A DNA stretch of 64,000 bases from Pseudomonadota bacterium. GTDB taxonomy: Bacteria > Pseudomonadota > Gammaproteobacteria > Burkholderiales > Rhodocyclaceae. The translations under genes and the position numbers were made by a program. Shown here piece by piece: positions 40,366 to 48,946 of this stretch. The notes under the pieces are model-generated. The model searched no databases. It saw only the letters and a list, made by a program, of their open reading frames with translations, and was not told where the DNA came from. The stretch is from positions 27,822-91,821 of the forward strand of contig QQUN01000039.1 in NCBI GenBank assembly GCA_008501585.1, written 5' to 3'. Each line of letters begins with the position of its first letter. The stretch's first letter is position 1.

Positions 40366-41610
40366 ATGAGCGCATCTCACATCAAAGTCCCCGCCGGTGG
40401 CCAGAAGATCGTTCCCGGTCAGCCGGTCCCGAATCATCCGATCATTCCGTTCATCGAAGGCGACGGCATTGGCGTGGACATCACCCCGGTGATGATCAAG
40501 GTGATCGACGCCGCGGTGAACAAGGCCTATGGCGGCGAGCGGCAGATCCACTGGATGGAGGTGTATGCCGGCGAGAAGTCGACCGAACGCTACGGCCCCG
40601 ACGAGTGGCTGCCCAAGGAAACCTTCGACGCGCTGCGCGAGTACTCGGTGTCGATCAAGGGGCCGATGACCACGCCCGTCGGCGGCGGCATCCGTTCGCT
40701 CAACGTGGCCCTGCGCCAGGAACTCGACCTCTACCAGTGCGTGCGCCCGGTGCGCTACTTCAAGGGGGTGCCCTCGCCGCTGAAGGACCCGTCCAAGACC
40801 GACATGGTGATCTTCCGCGAGAACACCGAAGACATCTACGCCGGCATCGAATGGCAGGCGATGAGCGATGGCGCGAAGAAGGTCATCGGCTTCCTGCAAA
40901 AAGAGATGGGGGTGACCAAGATCCGCTTCCCCGAGACCTCGGCCATCGGCATCAAGCCGGTCTCCAAGGAAGGCACCGAGCGCCTGGTGCGTGCCGCCAT
41001 CAAGTACGCCATCGCCAATGACCGCGCCAGCGTCACGCTGGTGCACAAGGGCAACATCATGAAGTTCACCGAAGGTGGCTTCCGCGACTTCGGCTACGCC
41101 CTGGCCAAGAACGAGTTCGGTGCCGCCGAGATCGACGGCGGGCCGTGGTGCAAGTTCGCCAACCCGAACACCGGTCGCGAGATCATCGTCAAGGACGTGA
41201 TCGCCGACGCCTTCCTGCAGCAGATATTGCTGCGCCCGGCCGAGTACGACGTGATCGCCACGCTCAACCTCAACGGCGACTATGTCTCCGACGCGCTGGC
41301 GGCCCAGGTCGGGGGCATCGGCATTGCACCGGGGGCCAACATCTCCGACCAGTACGCGGTGTTCGAAGCCACGCACGGCACGGCGCCGAAGTATGCCGGG
41401 CTCGACAAGGTCAACCCGGGCTCACTGATCCTCTCCGCCGAGATGATGCTGCGTCACCTCGGCTGGGTCGAGGCCGCCGATCTGGTGATCAAGGGCATGG
41501 AGGCGGCCATTGGCGACAAGGTGGTGACCTACGATTTCGCCCGGCTGATGGACGGCGCGCAGGAGGTCTCGTGCTCCGCCTTCGGTGACGCGATGATCGA
41601 ACGCATGTAG
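40366..41610 (+). CDS. icd: NADP-dependent isocitrate dehydrogenase, dimeric type
   Basis: This 414-residue enzyme is the E. coli-type homodimeric [17 protein letters not shown] opens the fold. The substrate loop [17 protein letters not shown] contains Ser111, equivalent to the serine that AceK phosphorylates. NADP-binding appears in [23 protein letters not shown] precedes the ATG at 40366. It follows the monomeric isoenzyme by 234 bp but has its own leader after a terminator, so it is probably transcribed separately. Confidence 0.97.
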   Translation: MSASHIKVPAGGQKIVPGQPVPNHPIIPFIEGDGIGVDITPVMIKVIDAAVNKAYGGERQIHWMEVYAGEKSTERYGPDEWLPKETFDALREYSVSIKGPMTTPVGGGIRSLNVALRQELDLYQCVRPVRYFKGVPSPLKDPSKTDMVIFRENTEDIYAGIEWQAMSDGAKKVIGFLQKEMGVTKIRFPETSAIGIKPVSKEGTERLVRAAIKYAIANDRASVTLVHKGNIMKFTEGGFRDFGYALAKNEFGAAEIDGGPWCKFANPNTGREIIVKDVIADAFLQQILLRPAEYDVIATLNLNGDYVSDALAAQVGGIGIAPGANISDQYAVFEATHGTAPKYAGLDKVNPGSLILSAEMMLRHLGWVEAADLVIKGMEAAIGDKVVTYDFARLMDGAQEVSCSAFGDAMIERM

Positions 41611-41633
41611 GCCGGCTCTGCCGCAATGGCCAG

Positions 41634-41655
41634 ACCCCGCTGCGGCGGGGTTTTA
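41634..41655 (+). terminator. Rho-independent terminator of icd
   Basis: A 7-bp GC stem (41634-41640 with 41645-41651), with a TGCG loop, is followed by TTTTATTTT. Confidence 0.88.
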
Positions 41656-41679
41656 TTTTGCATGCTTCTGTTTGGCATA

Positions 41680-41708
41680 TTGGAATGGCATGTTCAGGTG
41701 TGTATGAT
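41680..41708 (+). promoter_or_regulatory. Sigma-70-like promoter of the OmpA-like lipoprotein gene
   Basis: A TTGGAA -35 (41680-41685) and a TATGAT -10 (41703-41708) are separated by 17 bp. About 100 bp of leader follow, with an imperfect hairpin at 41713-41740. Confidence 0.6.
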
Positions 41709-41808
41709 GCTTGCCCATCCTGGAGCGTATCCAGATGGGCTGGCCGTGGGTGGATCGCACCCCGGTATGGCTCGTGCAAGGTCCATCATCTAGCCAAGAG
41801 GTTATTCC

Positions 41809-42357
41809 ATGAAGCATTCCCTGATCTGCTCCTCGCTCGTTGCCCTGTTGATGTCGGCATGTGCCACGGCACCCCAGCCCGCCGGCGAACCGGCGGCCCC
41901 TGCACCGGCGGCGGCGCGTGTCGAGGCAGAGAAAACGACGGCCCAGTTGTTGGCGGCAGAGGTGGATGGCCTGAAGGCGCAGGGCCTCGGCGTGGTGGCT
42001 GAGGATGACGGCATGCGTGTGACCTTGCCGGGGGCGATGAGCTTCAAGTCCGGCCGCAGCGACCTGAACGCCGGCGCGGCCGAGGCGCTGGACCGCCTCG
42101 CCGGTGTGCTCAACACCGTGGCGCAGGTTCATGCGCATGTGGTCGGCCACACCGACAGCGCCGGCGACGCGACCTACAACCAGAAGTTGTCCGAGGCACG
42201 CGCCGAGGCAGTCCGCCGGGCGTTGATCGAGCGCGGGGTGGCCGAAGAGCGGCTGTCGTCCGAAGGCCGGGGTGAAGACGAACCGGTGGCCGACAACGGC
42301 TCCCGCGAGGGCCGCGCCGCCAACCGCCGGGTGGAAGTCGTCGTCGGCGCAAAATAA
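41809..42357 (+). CDS. OmpA-family peptidoglycan-binding lipoprotein
   Basis: The 182-residue protein has a lipoprotein signal with lipobox LMSAC (Cys18), an alanine-proline-rich linker and a C-terminal OmpA domain (about 70-180). The peptidoglycan-binding signature is clear: VVGHTDSAGDATYNQKLSEAR, then LSSEGRGEDEPVADN and GRAANRRVEVVV. It should tether the outer membrane to peptidoglycan. No Pal/Tol genes adjoin it, so it is probably not Pal itself. A strong bidirectional terminator separates it from moeA. Confidence 0.92.
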   Translation: MKHSLICSSLVALLMSACATAPQPAGEPAAPAPAAARVEAEKTTAQLLAAEVDGLKAQGLGVVAEDDGMRVTLPGAMSFKSGRSDLNAGAAEALDRLAGVLNTVAQVHAHVVGHTDSAGDATYNQKLSEARAEAVRRALIERGVAEERLSSEGRGEDEPVADNGSREGRAANRRVEVVVGAK

Positions 42358-42372
42358 CCGCGCCTGCATGAC

Positions 42373-42406
42373 AACACAGCGGCCGGCTGATGCCGGCCGC
42401 TGTGTT
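42373..42406. terminator. Bidirectional terminator between lipoprotein gene and moeA
   Basis: A 15-bp perfect stem (42373-42387 with 42392-42406), with TGAT as the loop, is followed by TTTGT on the plus strand and by a T-poor stretch on the minus strand. Confidence 0.85.
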
Positions 42407-42413
42407 TTGTCGC

Positions 42414-43658
42414 TCAGATCAGGCCGTCAAAGAGCTGCACATCGACCGCATCGCCGGTCGCCACATCGCCCTGCGCCTCGGGCAGCACAATGAAGCAGTT
42501 GGCGTCGGACATCGAGCGCAGCACGCCAGAGCCTTGCGCACCGGTGGGGGAGACGGCCCAGCCCGCGTCGCCCGGCTGCACGATGGCGCGCACGAACTCC
42601 CGCCGCCCCGGCCGCTTGCGGATATCGGCGGTGCAGCGGGCGGCCAGCATCGGGCGGGTCGGCAGCGGCGTGACGCCCATCAGCGCCAGCAAGGCGTCCT
42701 GCACGAACTGGTAGAAGGTCACCATCACCGCCACCGGGTTGCCCGGCAGGCCGAACAGCCAGGTGTTGTCCAACTTGCCGAAGGCCATCGGCCGCCCCGG
42801 CTTGATGTTGATCTTCCAGAAGGCGACCTGGCCGAGACGGTTGACCATCTCCTTGATGAAATCGGCCTCGCCGACCGACACCCCGCCCGAGGTGAGGATC
42901 ACGTCGGCGGCGGTGGCGGCGTCGCGGAAGGCGGCTTCGAGTGCCTCCGGCTGGTCGGGAATGACCCCCATGTCGAGCACTTCGCAGCCGAGGCGGGTGA
43001 GCACGCCGTACAGCGTGTAGCGGTTGCTGTCGTAGATCTGTCCCGGCGCCAGCGGTTTGCCGATCGAGGCCACCTCGTCGCCGGTCGAGAAGAATGCCAC
43101 GCGCAAGCGGCGATACACCGTGACGTCGGCGATGCCCAGGGAGGCAATGAGGCCGAGCTCGGCCGGGCCGATGCGCTTGCCGGCCGACAGGGCCGGTTCG
43201 CCCAGCGCCAGGTCTTCGCCCGCCCGGCGGATGTTCTGGCCGGCCTTGCGTCCGGGCGGGATCTGCACCGTGGTCTTGTCGGCCTGGACGTCTTCCTGCG
43301 GCACGATGCAGTCGGCGCCGCGCGGCACCATGGCGCCGGTCATGATCCGCACGGCCTGGCCGGCGCCGATGATGCCCGAGAACGGGTTGCCGGCAAACGC
43401 GGTGCCGACGATGGTCAGCACGGCGCCGGATGGGCAGTCGCCCGTTCGGATGGCATAGCCATCCATCGCTGAATTGTCATGGGCGGGTACGTTGTGCGGT
43501 GCAATAACGTCCTGTGACAGCACGCGGCCCAGTGCGTCGCGGATGGCCACTTGTTCCCAGCCGTGCACCGGGCGCAGGCCGGCGTGAATGAGCGCGCGGG
43601 CTTCCTCGACATCGAGCGCGGTGCGCGGGGCGTTGGGCGTGGCAGGGGAAGGCGTCAT
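42414..43658 (-). CDS. moeA: Molybdopterin molybdenumtransferase MoeA
   Basis: MoeA inserts molybdate or, in tungsten-enzyme systems, tungstate into adenylylated molybdopterin. The protein has 414 residues. The NSAMDGYAI opening motif, GQAVRIMTGAMVPRGADCIV, FFSTGDEV, the nucleotide-site YDSNRYTLYG, TSGGVSVGEADF and LPGNPVAVMVTF are typical. The ATG at 43658 gives MTPSPATPN; the longer frame is not supported. It faces the aldehyde oxidoreductase operon across 299 bp, which suggests this copy serves the tungsten cofactor. Whether the genome has another moeA cannot be seen here. Confidence 0.95.
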   Translation of the reverse strand: MTPSPATPNAPRTALDVEEARALIHAGLRPVHGWEQVAIRDALGRVLSQDVIAPHNVPAHDNSAMDGYAIRTGDCPSGAVLTIVGTAFAGNPFSGIIGAGQAVRIMTGAMVPRGADCIVPQEDVQADKTTVQIPPGRKAGQNIRRAGEDLALGEPALSAGKRIGPAELGLIASLGIADVTVYRRLRVAFFSTGDEVASIGKPLAPGQIYDSNRYTLYGVLTRLGCEVLDMGVIPDQPEALEAAFRDAATAADVILTSGGVSVGEADFIKEMVNRLGQVAFWKINIKPGRPMAFGKLDNTWLFGLPGNPVAVMVTFYQFVQDALLALMGVTPLPTRPMLAARCTADIRKRPGRREFVRAIVQPGDAGWAVSPTGAQGSGVLRSMSDANCFIVLPEAQGDVATGDAVDVQLFDGLI

Positions 43659-43772
43659 GGTTTCGTCTCGGTCGGTCGAACGGGAGAGGCAAGGCAAAAC
43701 GTGTTGCGCTGCGTTCATCCGAAGTGTAGGCAATTTGGGCTGAAAGCACCATTCGGCGCGGCTTTCGCGGCG

Positions 43773-43800
43773 TTGACAATCAAGTCGGTGGGCGTATGCT
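43773..43800 (+). promoter_or_regulatory. Sigma-70-like promoter for the aor-tup operon
   Basis: A perfect TTGACA (43773-43778) and TATGCT (43795-43800) are spaced by 16 bp, about 160 bp upstream of the first gene. The intervening leader contains no ORF that I can support. Confidence 0.6.
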
Positions 43801-43957
43801 GGAAGCTCGATCGTGCCTGCGGTCCGTGGGTGCGTGAGGGAGAATGACAAACGGGCGCATGCACGAAATGTCCCGCGGCTGACTGCGCTGCGAGGATTGT
43901 TGTTCGGTCCGCCAGAGACCACCCGCCCGATCTCAACCACTCAGGAGGAGTCGGCCG

Positions 43958-44434
43958 ATGTTGAAGTCTCTTCACATTGATCCCGCCAAGTGCACGGGCT
44001 GCCTGCAATGCGAGATGGCCTGTTCGTACGAACACCATGGGGTCTTCAATCCGTCCAAGTCACGGATCAAGGTATTCAATTTCGAAGCAGAGGGCCGCAA
44101 GGTGCCCTACACCTGTACCCAGTGTGCAGAGGCCTGGTGCATGAACGCTTGTCCGGTCGATGCCATCCGGCTCGACGCCGGCACGGGTGCCAAGGTGGTG
44201 CACGAGGATATCTGCGTCGGGTGCAAGGTGTGCACCATTGCCTGTCCGTTCGGCACCATCAACTACGAGCAGGATTCCGGCAAGGTCCAGAAATGCGACC
44301 TGTGCGGTGACAATCCCGCCTGTGCCAGCGCCTGTCCGACCGGGGCGATCACCTATATCGATGCCAACTGGACCGGCCTGGACAAGATGCGCCAGTGGGC
44401 GGCCAAGGCCAATACGCCGGCCGCGGCGGCCTGA
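43958..44434 (+). CDS. aorA: Aldehyde oxidoreductase iron-sulfur subunit (AorA)
   Basis: The 158-residue protein is a polyferredoxin of HycB type with sixteen cysteines in four groups: C12/15/18/22, C53/56/61/65, C86/89/92/96 and C113/116/122/126. These can bind four [4Fe-4S] clusters. It has no signal peptide, so it is cytosolic. AGGAGG precedes the ATG. In the known Aromatoleum enzyme, AorA forms the electron-transfer spine between the tungsten subunit and the FAD subunit, and the gene order aorA-aorB-aorC is the same here. Confidence 0.92.
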   Translation: MLKSLHIDPAKCTGCLQCEMACSYEHHGVFNPSKSRIKVFNFEAEGRKVPYTCTQCAEAWCMNACPVDAIRLDAGTGAKVVHEDICVGCKVCTIACPFGTINYEQDSGKVQKCDLCGDNPACASACPTGAITYIDANWTGLDKMRQWAAKANTPAAAA

Positions 44435-44448
44435 GGGAGGACTGAATC

Positions 44449-46296
44449 ATGGGATGGGCAAGAAAAATCCTGCGCGTGAACCTCACCGAAGGCACGTGCA
44501 CCCCCGAGCCGCTGAACATGCAATGGGCCGACGAATATCTCGGCTCGCGCGGTCTGGCGAGCAAGTACCTGGTCAGCGAGATCGACCCGAAGGTCGACCC
44601 GCTGTCACCGGAAAACAAGATGATCATGGCCACCGGTCCGCTCACCGGCACCATGGCATCGACCGGCGGCCGCTACACGGTGGTGACCAAGGGGCCGTTG
44701 ACCGGTGCCATCGCCTGTTCGAACTCGGGCGGCTTCTTTGGCGCCGAGATGAAGTTCGCGGGCTGGGACATGATCATCTTCGAGGGCAAGTCGCCCAAGC
44801 CGGTGTATCTGTTCGTCGAGAACGACCGCGCCGAGCTGCGCGATGCCTCCGGCCTGTGGGGCAAGAGCTGCTGGGAGACGGAAGAGACCATCAAGCACCA
44901 GCATCAGGACCCGCAGATCCGTGTGTCATCGATCGGCCGGGCCGGCGAAAACCAGGTGCTGTTTGCCTGTGTGGTCAATGACCTGCACCGGGCGGCCGGG
45001 CGCTCCGGCGTCGGTGCGGTGATGGGCTCGAAGAACCTGAAGGCCGTGGCATTGCGCGGCACCCAGGGCGTTGGCGGCATCAAGGACTTCAAGGGTTTCA
45101 TGGCGGCCACCACGGCGGCCAAGAAGGTGCTGGCCGACAACGCGGTGACCGGCCAGGGCCTGCCCAAGTACGGCACCCAGGTGTTGATGAACGTGATCAA
45201 CGAGATCGGCTCCTTGCCGACCCGAAATCACAAGGACGTGCAGTTCGAGGATGCGGCCAAGATCTCGGCCGAAGCCATGCACGAGAAGCGCGCCTCCGAC
45301 GGCAAGTCGCAGCTGGTGACCAATGCCGCCTGCTTCGGCTGCACCATCGCCTGCGGGCGGATCTCGGAAATCGACAAGGGCCATTTCACGGTGGTGAACA
45401 AGCCCGAGTACTGGGGCGCCTCTGGCGGTCTGGAGTATGAAGCGGCGTGGGCGCTCGGCGCGGCCAACGGCGTGGGCGACCTCGAAGCCCTGCAATACGC
45501 CAACCTGCTGTGCAACGAAGACGGCATGGACCCGATCTCCTTCGGTGCCACCATCGGTGCGGTGATGGAGCTGTACGAGATGGGCGTGCTGACCAAGGAG
45601 CAGATCGGCATCGACGCCCCCTTCGGGTCGGCCGAGGCATTGGCGCGGCTGACCGAGATGACCGCCCGTGGCGAAGGCTTCGGCGTGGAGATCGGCCAGG
45701 GCTCCAAGCGCCTGTGCGAGAAGTACGGGCATCCCGAGCTGTCGATGACCGTCAAGGGCCAGGAATTTCCGGCCTACGATGCGCGCGGCATCCAGGGCAT
45801 GGGCCTGACCTACGCCACCTCCAACCGCGGCGCCTGCCACCTGCGCAGCTACACCGTGGCCTCCGAGGTGCTGGGCATCCCGGTCAAGACCGATCCGCTG
45901 GTCACCGAGGGCAAGCCGGAGCTGGTCAAGGCCTTCCAGGACGCCACGGCGGTGTTCGATTCGGCCGGCATCTGCGTGTTCACCTCCTTTGCCTGGACGC
46001 TGGCCGATGTGCAGCCCCAGGTGCAGGCGGCCTGCGACGGTGACTGGTCGATGGACAAGCTCAACCTGGTCGGCGAACGCATCTGGAACATGGAGCGGCA
46101 GTTCAACACGGCCGCAGGCTTCACCCGCAAGGATGACGACCTGCCCCCGCGCTTGAAGACCGAACCGGCCCAGACCGGCCCGGCCAAGGGCCTGGTGAGC
46201 GGGATCGACAAGATGATCCCCGAGTACTACCAGGTGCGTGGCTGGACGCCGGAAGGCGTGCCGACCGAGGAGACGGTGGCCCGACTCGGGCTGTGA
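44449..46296 (+). CDS. aorB: Tungsten-containing aldehyde:ferredoxin oxidoreductase, catalytic subunit (AorB)
   Basis: The 615-residue enzyme oxidises aldehydes to carboxylic acids at a bis-tungstopterin site. The N-terminal AOR domain begins MGWARKILRVNLTEG and contains TGPLTGTMASTGGRY. The [4Fe-4S] ligands are Cys295, Cys298, Cys302 (CFGCTIAC) and Cys509 (AGICVF). A pterin-binding stretch, AYDARGIQGMGLTYATSN then RGACH, is at about 442-463. It lies 14 bp after aorA. Substrate range cannot be read from sequence; the related Aromatoleum enzyme takes many aliphatic and aromatic aldehydes. Confidence 0.95.
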   Translation: MGWARKILRVNLTEGTCTPEPLNMQWADEYLGSRGLASKYLVSEIDPKVDPLSPENKMIMATGPLTGTMASTGGRYTVVTKGPLTGAIACSNSGGFFGAEMKFAGWDMIIFEGKSPKPVYLFVENDRAELRDASGLWGKSCWETEETIKHQHQDPQIRVSSIGRAGENQVLFACVVNDLHRAAGRSGVGAVMGSKNLKAVALRGTQGVGGIKDFKGFMAATTAAKKVLADNAVTGQGLPKYGTQVLMNVINEIGSLPTRNHKDVQFEDAAKISAEAMHEKRASDGKSQLVTNAACFGCTIACGRISEIDKGHFTVVNKPEYWGASGGLEYEAAWALGAANGVGDLEALQYANLLCNEDGMDPISFGATIGAVMELYEMGVLTKEQIGIDAPFGSAEALARLTEMTARGEGFGVEIGQGSKRLCEKYGHPELSMTVKGQEFPAYDARGIQGMGLTYATSNRGACHLRSYTVASEVLGIPVKTDPLVTEGKPELVKAFQDATAVFDSAGICVFTSFAWTLADVQPQVQAACDGDWSMDKLNLVGERIWNMERQFNTAAGFTRKDDDLPPRLKTEPAQTGPAKGLVSGIDKMIPEYYQVRGWTPEGVPTEETVARLGL

Positions 46297-46315
46297 GTCT
46301 GTTCCTGTCCTGAGT

Positions 46316-46387
46316 GCCGGCCGCGGCAGGGTGCCGCGGCCGGCGCTGCGTGCTGTCGGCCCGTTGCCGCCTTTGGCGGACGGGCCG
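46316..46387 (+). promoter_or_regulatory. Two tandem strong hairpins between aorB and aorC
   Basis: Hairpin 1 is a perfect 13-bp stem (46316-46328 with 46332-46344) around GGG. Hairpin 2 pairs 46357-46364 and 46367-46371 with 46375-46379 and 46380-46387, with a TG bulge. Neither has a T-run. They fill the 114-bp gap just before the aorC ribosome binding site, so they may slow transcription, block RNase decay or set relative expression. Confidence 0.75.
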
Positions 46388-46410
46388 CGCCTGCGTGTGA
46401 GGAGTTCTCC

Positions 46411-47679
46411 ATGAAGTACCTGATTCTGGGCAACGGGCCCACCGGCGTGATCGCCGCCGAAACCCTGCGCCAGGCCGATCCGGCCGGCCAGATCGTGATG
46501 GCCGGGAGCGAAGACGCGCCGCCGTATTCGCGCATGGCCATCCCCTACCTGCTCGAAGGCAACATCAACGAGTCCGGCACCTACCTGCGCAAGCGGGCCG
46601 GGCATTTCGATGCGCTGGGCATCGCGCTCAAGTCCGGCCGGGCGGTATCGCTCGACCAGGCGCGCCAGCGGGTGCTGTTTCACGACGGCAGCCATGAAGA
46701 TTACGACCGCCTGCTCATCGCCACCGGCTCGCACCCGGTGCGCCCGCCGATCCCGGGCATCGACCGGCCGCAAACCCAGACCTGCTGGACGCTCGAAGAT
46801 GCGCGTGCGATTGCCGCATTGACCAAGCCCGGCAGCCGGGTGCTGCAACTGGGCGCGGGCTTCATCGGCTGCATCATCATGGAAGCACTGGCCAAGCGCG
46901 GCGTGGAGCTGACCGTGGTCGAGATGGGCGACCGCATGGTGCCGCGCATGATGACGCCCACCGCCGGCGGCATGATCAAGCGCTGGGTCGAGTCCAAGGG
47001 GATTGCGGTGCGCACCTCGGCCGGTGTCGAGCGTATCGACACGGGGACCGGCGATGCGCCGCTCAACGTGCAGCTATCGACGGGCGAGCACCTGGCCTGC
47101 GATGTGGTGATCGTCGCTGCCGGGGTGGCGCCGAATGTCGGCTTCCTCGAGGCGACCGCTGTGCATGTGGCCAAGGGGGTCATTGTCGATTCGCGCATGG
47201 AAACCTCGGTGCCGGGCATCTACGCCGCAGGCGATGTCGCCGAGGCGCCCGACCTGTTTACCGGGGCGCACCTGGTGTCGGCCATCCAGCCCAACGCGGC
47301 GGACCAGGCGCGCATCGCGGCCATCAACATGGCCGGCGGCCATGCGCAGTTGCCGGGTGTGCTGGCGATCAACGTGCTCGACACCCTCGGCCTGATCTCC
47401 ACCTCCTTCGGCCAGTGGTGGGGCGACAAGGACGGGCAGGGCGTCGAGCAATGCGATGAGGCCGGTTATCGCTACATCAGCCTGCAGTTCAAGGACGATG
47501 TGCTGATCGGCGCCACCGCCATCGGCCTGACCGACCATGTCGGGGCGCTGCGCGGGCTGATCCAGGGGCAACTGCGTCTGGGGCCATGGAAGGACCGCCT
47601 GCTGGCCAATCCGCACGCCTTCTTCGAGGCCTACGTGGCGGTCACCCAGTCGACGACCTTGTTGCGGGCCGTTGCATGA
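46411..47679 (+). CDS. aorC: Aldehyde oxidoreductase FAD/NAD(P) subunit (AorC)
   Basis: The 422-residue flavoprotein belongs to the pyridine-nucleotide-disulphide oxidoreductase class II type. It has an FAD site at the start (LILGNGPTGVIAAE), an NAD(P) site (LQLGAGFIGCIIMEAL, about 145-160) and the second FAD motif GIYAAGDVAEA (about 270-280). About 110 further residues form a C-terminal domain (WWGDKDGQG). It would let the complex use NAD as acceptor. GAGGAG precedes the ATG. The gap from aorB is unusually long for this operon and contains two hairpins. Confidence 0.92.
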   Translation: MKYLILGNGPTGVIAAETLRQADPAGQIVMAGSEDAPPYSRMAIPYLLEGNINESGTYLRKRAGHFDALGIALKSGRAVSLDQARQRVLFHDGSHEDYDRLLIATGSHPVRPPIPGIDRPQTQTCWTLEDARAIAALTKPGSRVLQLGAGFIGCIIMEALAKRGVELTVVEMGDRMVPRMMTPTAGGMIKRWVESKGIAVRTSAGVERIDTGTGDAPLNVQLSTGEHLACDVVIVAAGVAPNVGFLEATAVHVAKGVIVDSRMETSVPGIYAAGDVAEAPDLFTGAHLVSAIQPNAADQARIAAINMAGGHAQLPGVLAINVLDTLGLISTSFGQWWGDKDGQGVEQCDEAGYRYISLQFKDDVLIGATAIGLTDHVGALRGLIQGQLRLGPWKDRLLANPHAFFEAYVAVTQSTTLLRAVA

Positions 47680-47927
47680 AGCTGAAGTTCAAGCTGTTTG
47701 CCTCACTGGCCGACTACCTGCCGCCGGATCGAAAAGGCAACATCGTCGACCTCGATCTGCCAGCGGGCACGACCATCCAGGCTGTGATCGACCAGTACCG
47801 AGTGCCGGAGAAGAGCGCGCACCTGGTGCTGGTCAATGGCCGCTTCATCCCGCCGGCCGCGCGCGCCGGCCATGTGCTCGAAGACAACGACGAACTGGCC
47901 ATCTGGCCGCCGGTGGCAGGGGGCTGA
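47676..47927 (+). CDS. MoaD/ThiS-like sulfur-carrier protein
   Basis: The 83-residue protein has the beta-grasp fold pattern of MoaD (MKLKFKLFASLADYLPPD, then VNGRFIPPAARAGHVLEDNDEL) and ends in the diglycine VAGG required for thiocarboxylate formation. It overlaps the aorC stop by ATGA, so translation is coupled. In context it likely donates sulfur for molybdopterin or a tungsten-specific variant, perhaps a dedicated copy for the enzyme encoded upstream. Confidence 0.88.
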   Translation: MKLKFKLFASLADYLPPDRKGNIVDLDLPAGTTIQAVIDQYRVPEKSAHLVLVNGRFIPPAARAGHVLEDNDELAIWPPVAGG

Positions 47928-47932
47928 GGCGG

Positions 47933-48235
47933 GTGTTCACACCGTCGTCGCTCGAGTCCTTCGAGCGGGAAACCGGCGCCAGCGCGGAAGAGTTCGCGCG
48001 CAGCCTGCATGCCGCCTTGCCCGGTGGCGTCGAATCGCTCGGTGCGGGGCGGTATCGCGTGTGCGAGGGCGATGTCTGCCTCGAGATCACCGCCTCGCCG
48101 CAAACGCCGCGGCGCATCGGCTTGTTTTCCCTGCCGGTGCTGGCAACCCGCTATCATTTCGTCGCCGGCAGCCTGCCGGCGCGCGCAGCGCTGATCGCTC
48201 GGCTGGACCGGGCCATGCAACGGGGTGGGGGCTGA
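47933..48235 (+). CDS. Unrecognised 100-residue protein inside the aor-tup operon
   Basis: I do not recognise this protein. The likely start is the GTG at 47933, 5 bp after the MoaD-like stop, with GAGG just upstream. It begins VFTPSSLESFERETG, contains ALPGGVESLGAGRYRVCEGDVCLEITASP with two cysteines, and ends in a helical stretch. It is soluble and has no signal peptide. It lies between the sulfur carrier and the tungstate permease, so a role in cofactor sulfuration, tungstate handling or enzyme maturation is a reasonable guess. The frame is kept and codon use matches its neighbours, which supports a real gene. Confidence 0.72.
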   Translation: MFTPSSLESFERETGASAEEFARSLHAALPGGVESLGAGRYRVCEGDVCLEITASPQTPRRIGLFSLPVLATRYHFVAGSLPARAALIARLDRAMQRGGG

Positions 48236-48241
48236 ACGATC

Positions 48242-48946
48242 TTGGGGGGATTTTCACAGGCGTTTGCCGAAGCGTTTTCGCTGCTGTGGGGCTTCGACGC
48301 GCGGGTGCTCGAAATCGTCCTGCTGTCGCTCCAGGTGAGCGGGCTGGCGGTGCTGATCGGCACCTTCATTGGCTTGCCGCTGGGCGCCTGCCTGGCCGTG
48401 GGGCGCTTTCCCGGCAAGCAGGCGGCGGCGGTCATCATCAACGGATTCATGGGTTTGCCCTCGGTGGTGGTCGGCGTGGTGGTGTACCTGCTGCTGTCGC
48501 GTTCCGGGCCGATGGGCGACTTTGGCCTGCTGTACACGCCTTCGGCAATGGTCATCGCGCAGGTGGTGCTGGTGGTACCGCTGATGGCCGCGATTGCCCG
48601 GCAGGTGGTTGAAGACGCCTGGCGGCAATACCGCGAGGAGCTGGCCGCCTTGCGTTACGGCTGGTGGGACTCGGTGCGGGTGCTGCTGCACGACTGCCGG
48701 TTCTCGCTGTCGGTGGCGGTGCTGGCCGGGCTGGGGCGGGCGATGTCCGAGGTGGGGGCGGTGATGATCGTCGGCGGCAACATCGACCGCGCCACGCGAG
48801 TCATGACCACCGCCATTGCGCTCGAGACCAGCAAGGGCGACCTGCCACTGGCGATTGCGCTGGGCATGGTGCTGCTGATGCTGATCCTGCTGCTCAATGC
48901 CGGTGCCTTCGCGCTGCGCACCACGGTGATGCGGCGTTTCGAATGA
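48242..48946 (+). CDS. tupB: Tungstate ABC transporter permease
   Basis: The 234-residue inner-membrane protein has five or six hydrophobic helices and the permease loop motif EELAALRYGWWDSVRVLL, which contacts the ATPase. It is of the TupB/ModB type. The start is a TTG: an in-frame stop lies three codons upstream and no ATG is near; a GGGGG-rich Shine-Dalgarno precedes it. Its stop overlaps the next start by ATGA. Confidence 0.88.
   Translation: MGGFSQAFAEAFSLLWGFDARVLEIVLLSLQVSGLAVLIGTFIGLPLGACLAVGRFPGKQAAAVIINGFMGLPSVVVGVVVYLLLSRSGPMGDFGLLYTPSAMVIAQVVLVVPLMAAIARQVVEDAWRQYREELAALRYGWWDSVRVLLHDCRFSLSVAVLAGLGRAMSEVGAVMIVGGNIDRATRVMTTAIALETSKGDLPLAIALGMVLLMLILLLNAGAFALRTTVMRRFE

Noticed and set aside
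37834..41376. 1180-codon minus-strand frame opposite the two isocitrate dehydrogenases
   Set aside because: Both plus-strand genes are clear full-length enzymes; the antisense frame shows no domain and the same biased composition.
44926..46848. 640-codon minus-strand frame opposite aorB/aorC
   Set aside because: It runs through the aorB-aorC gap and both coding genes and has no ribosome binding site or family features.
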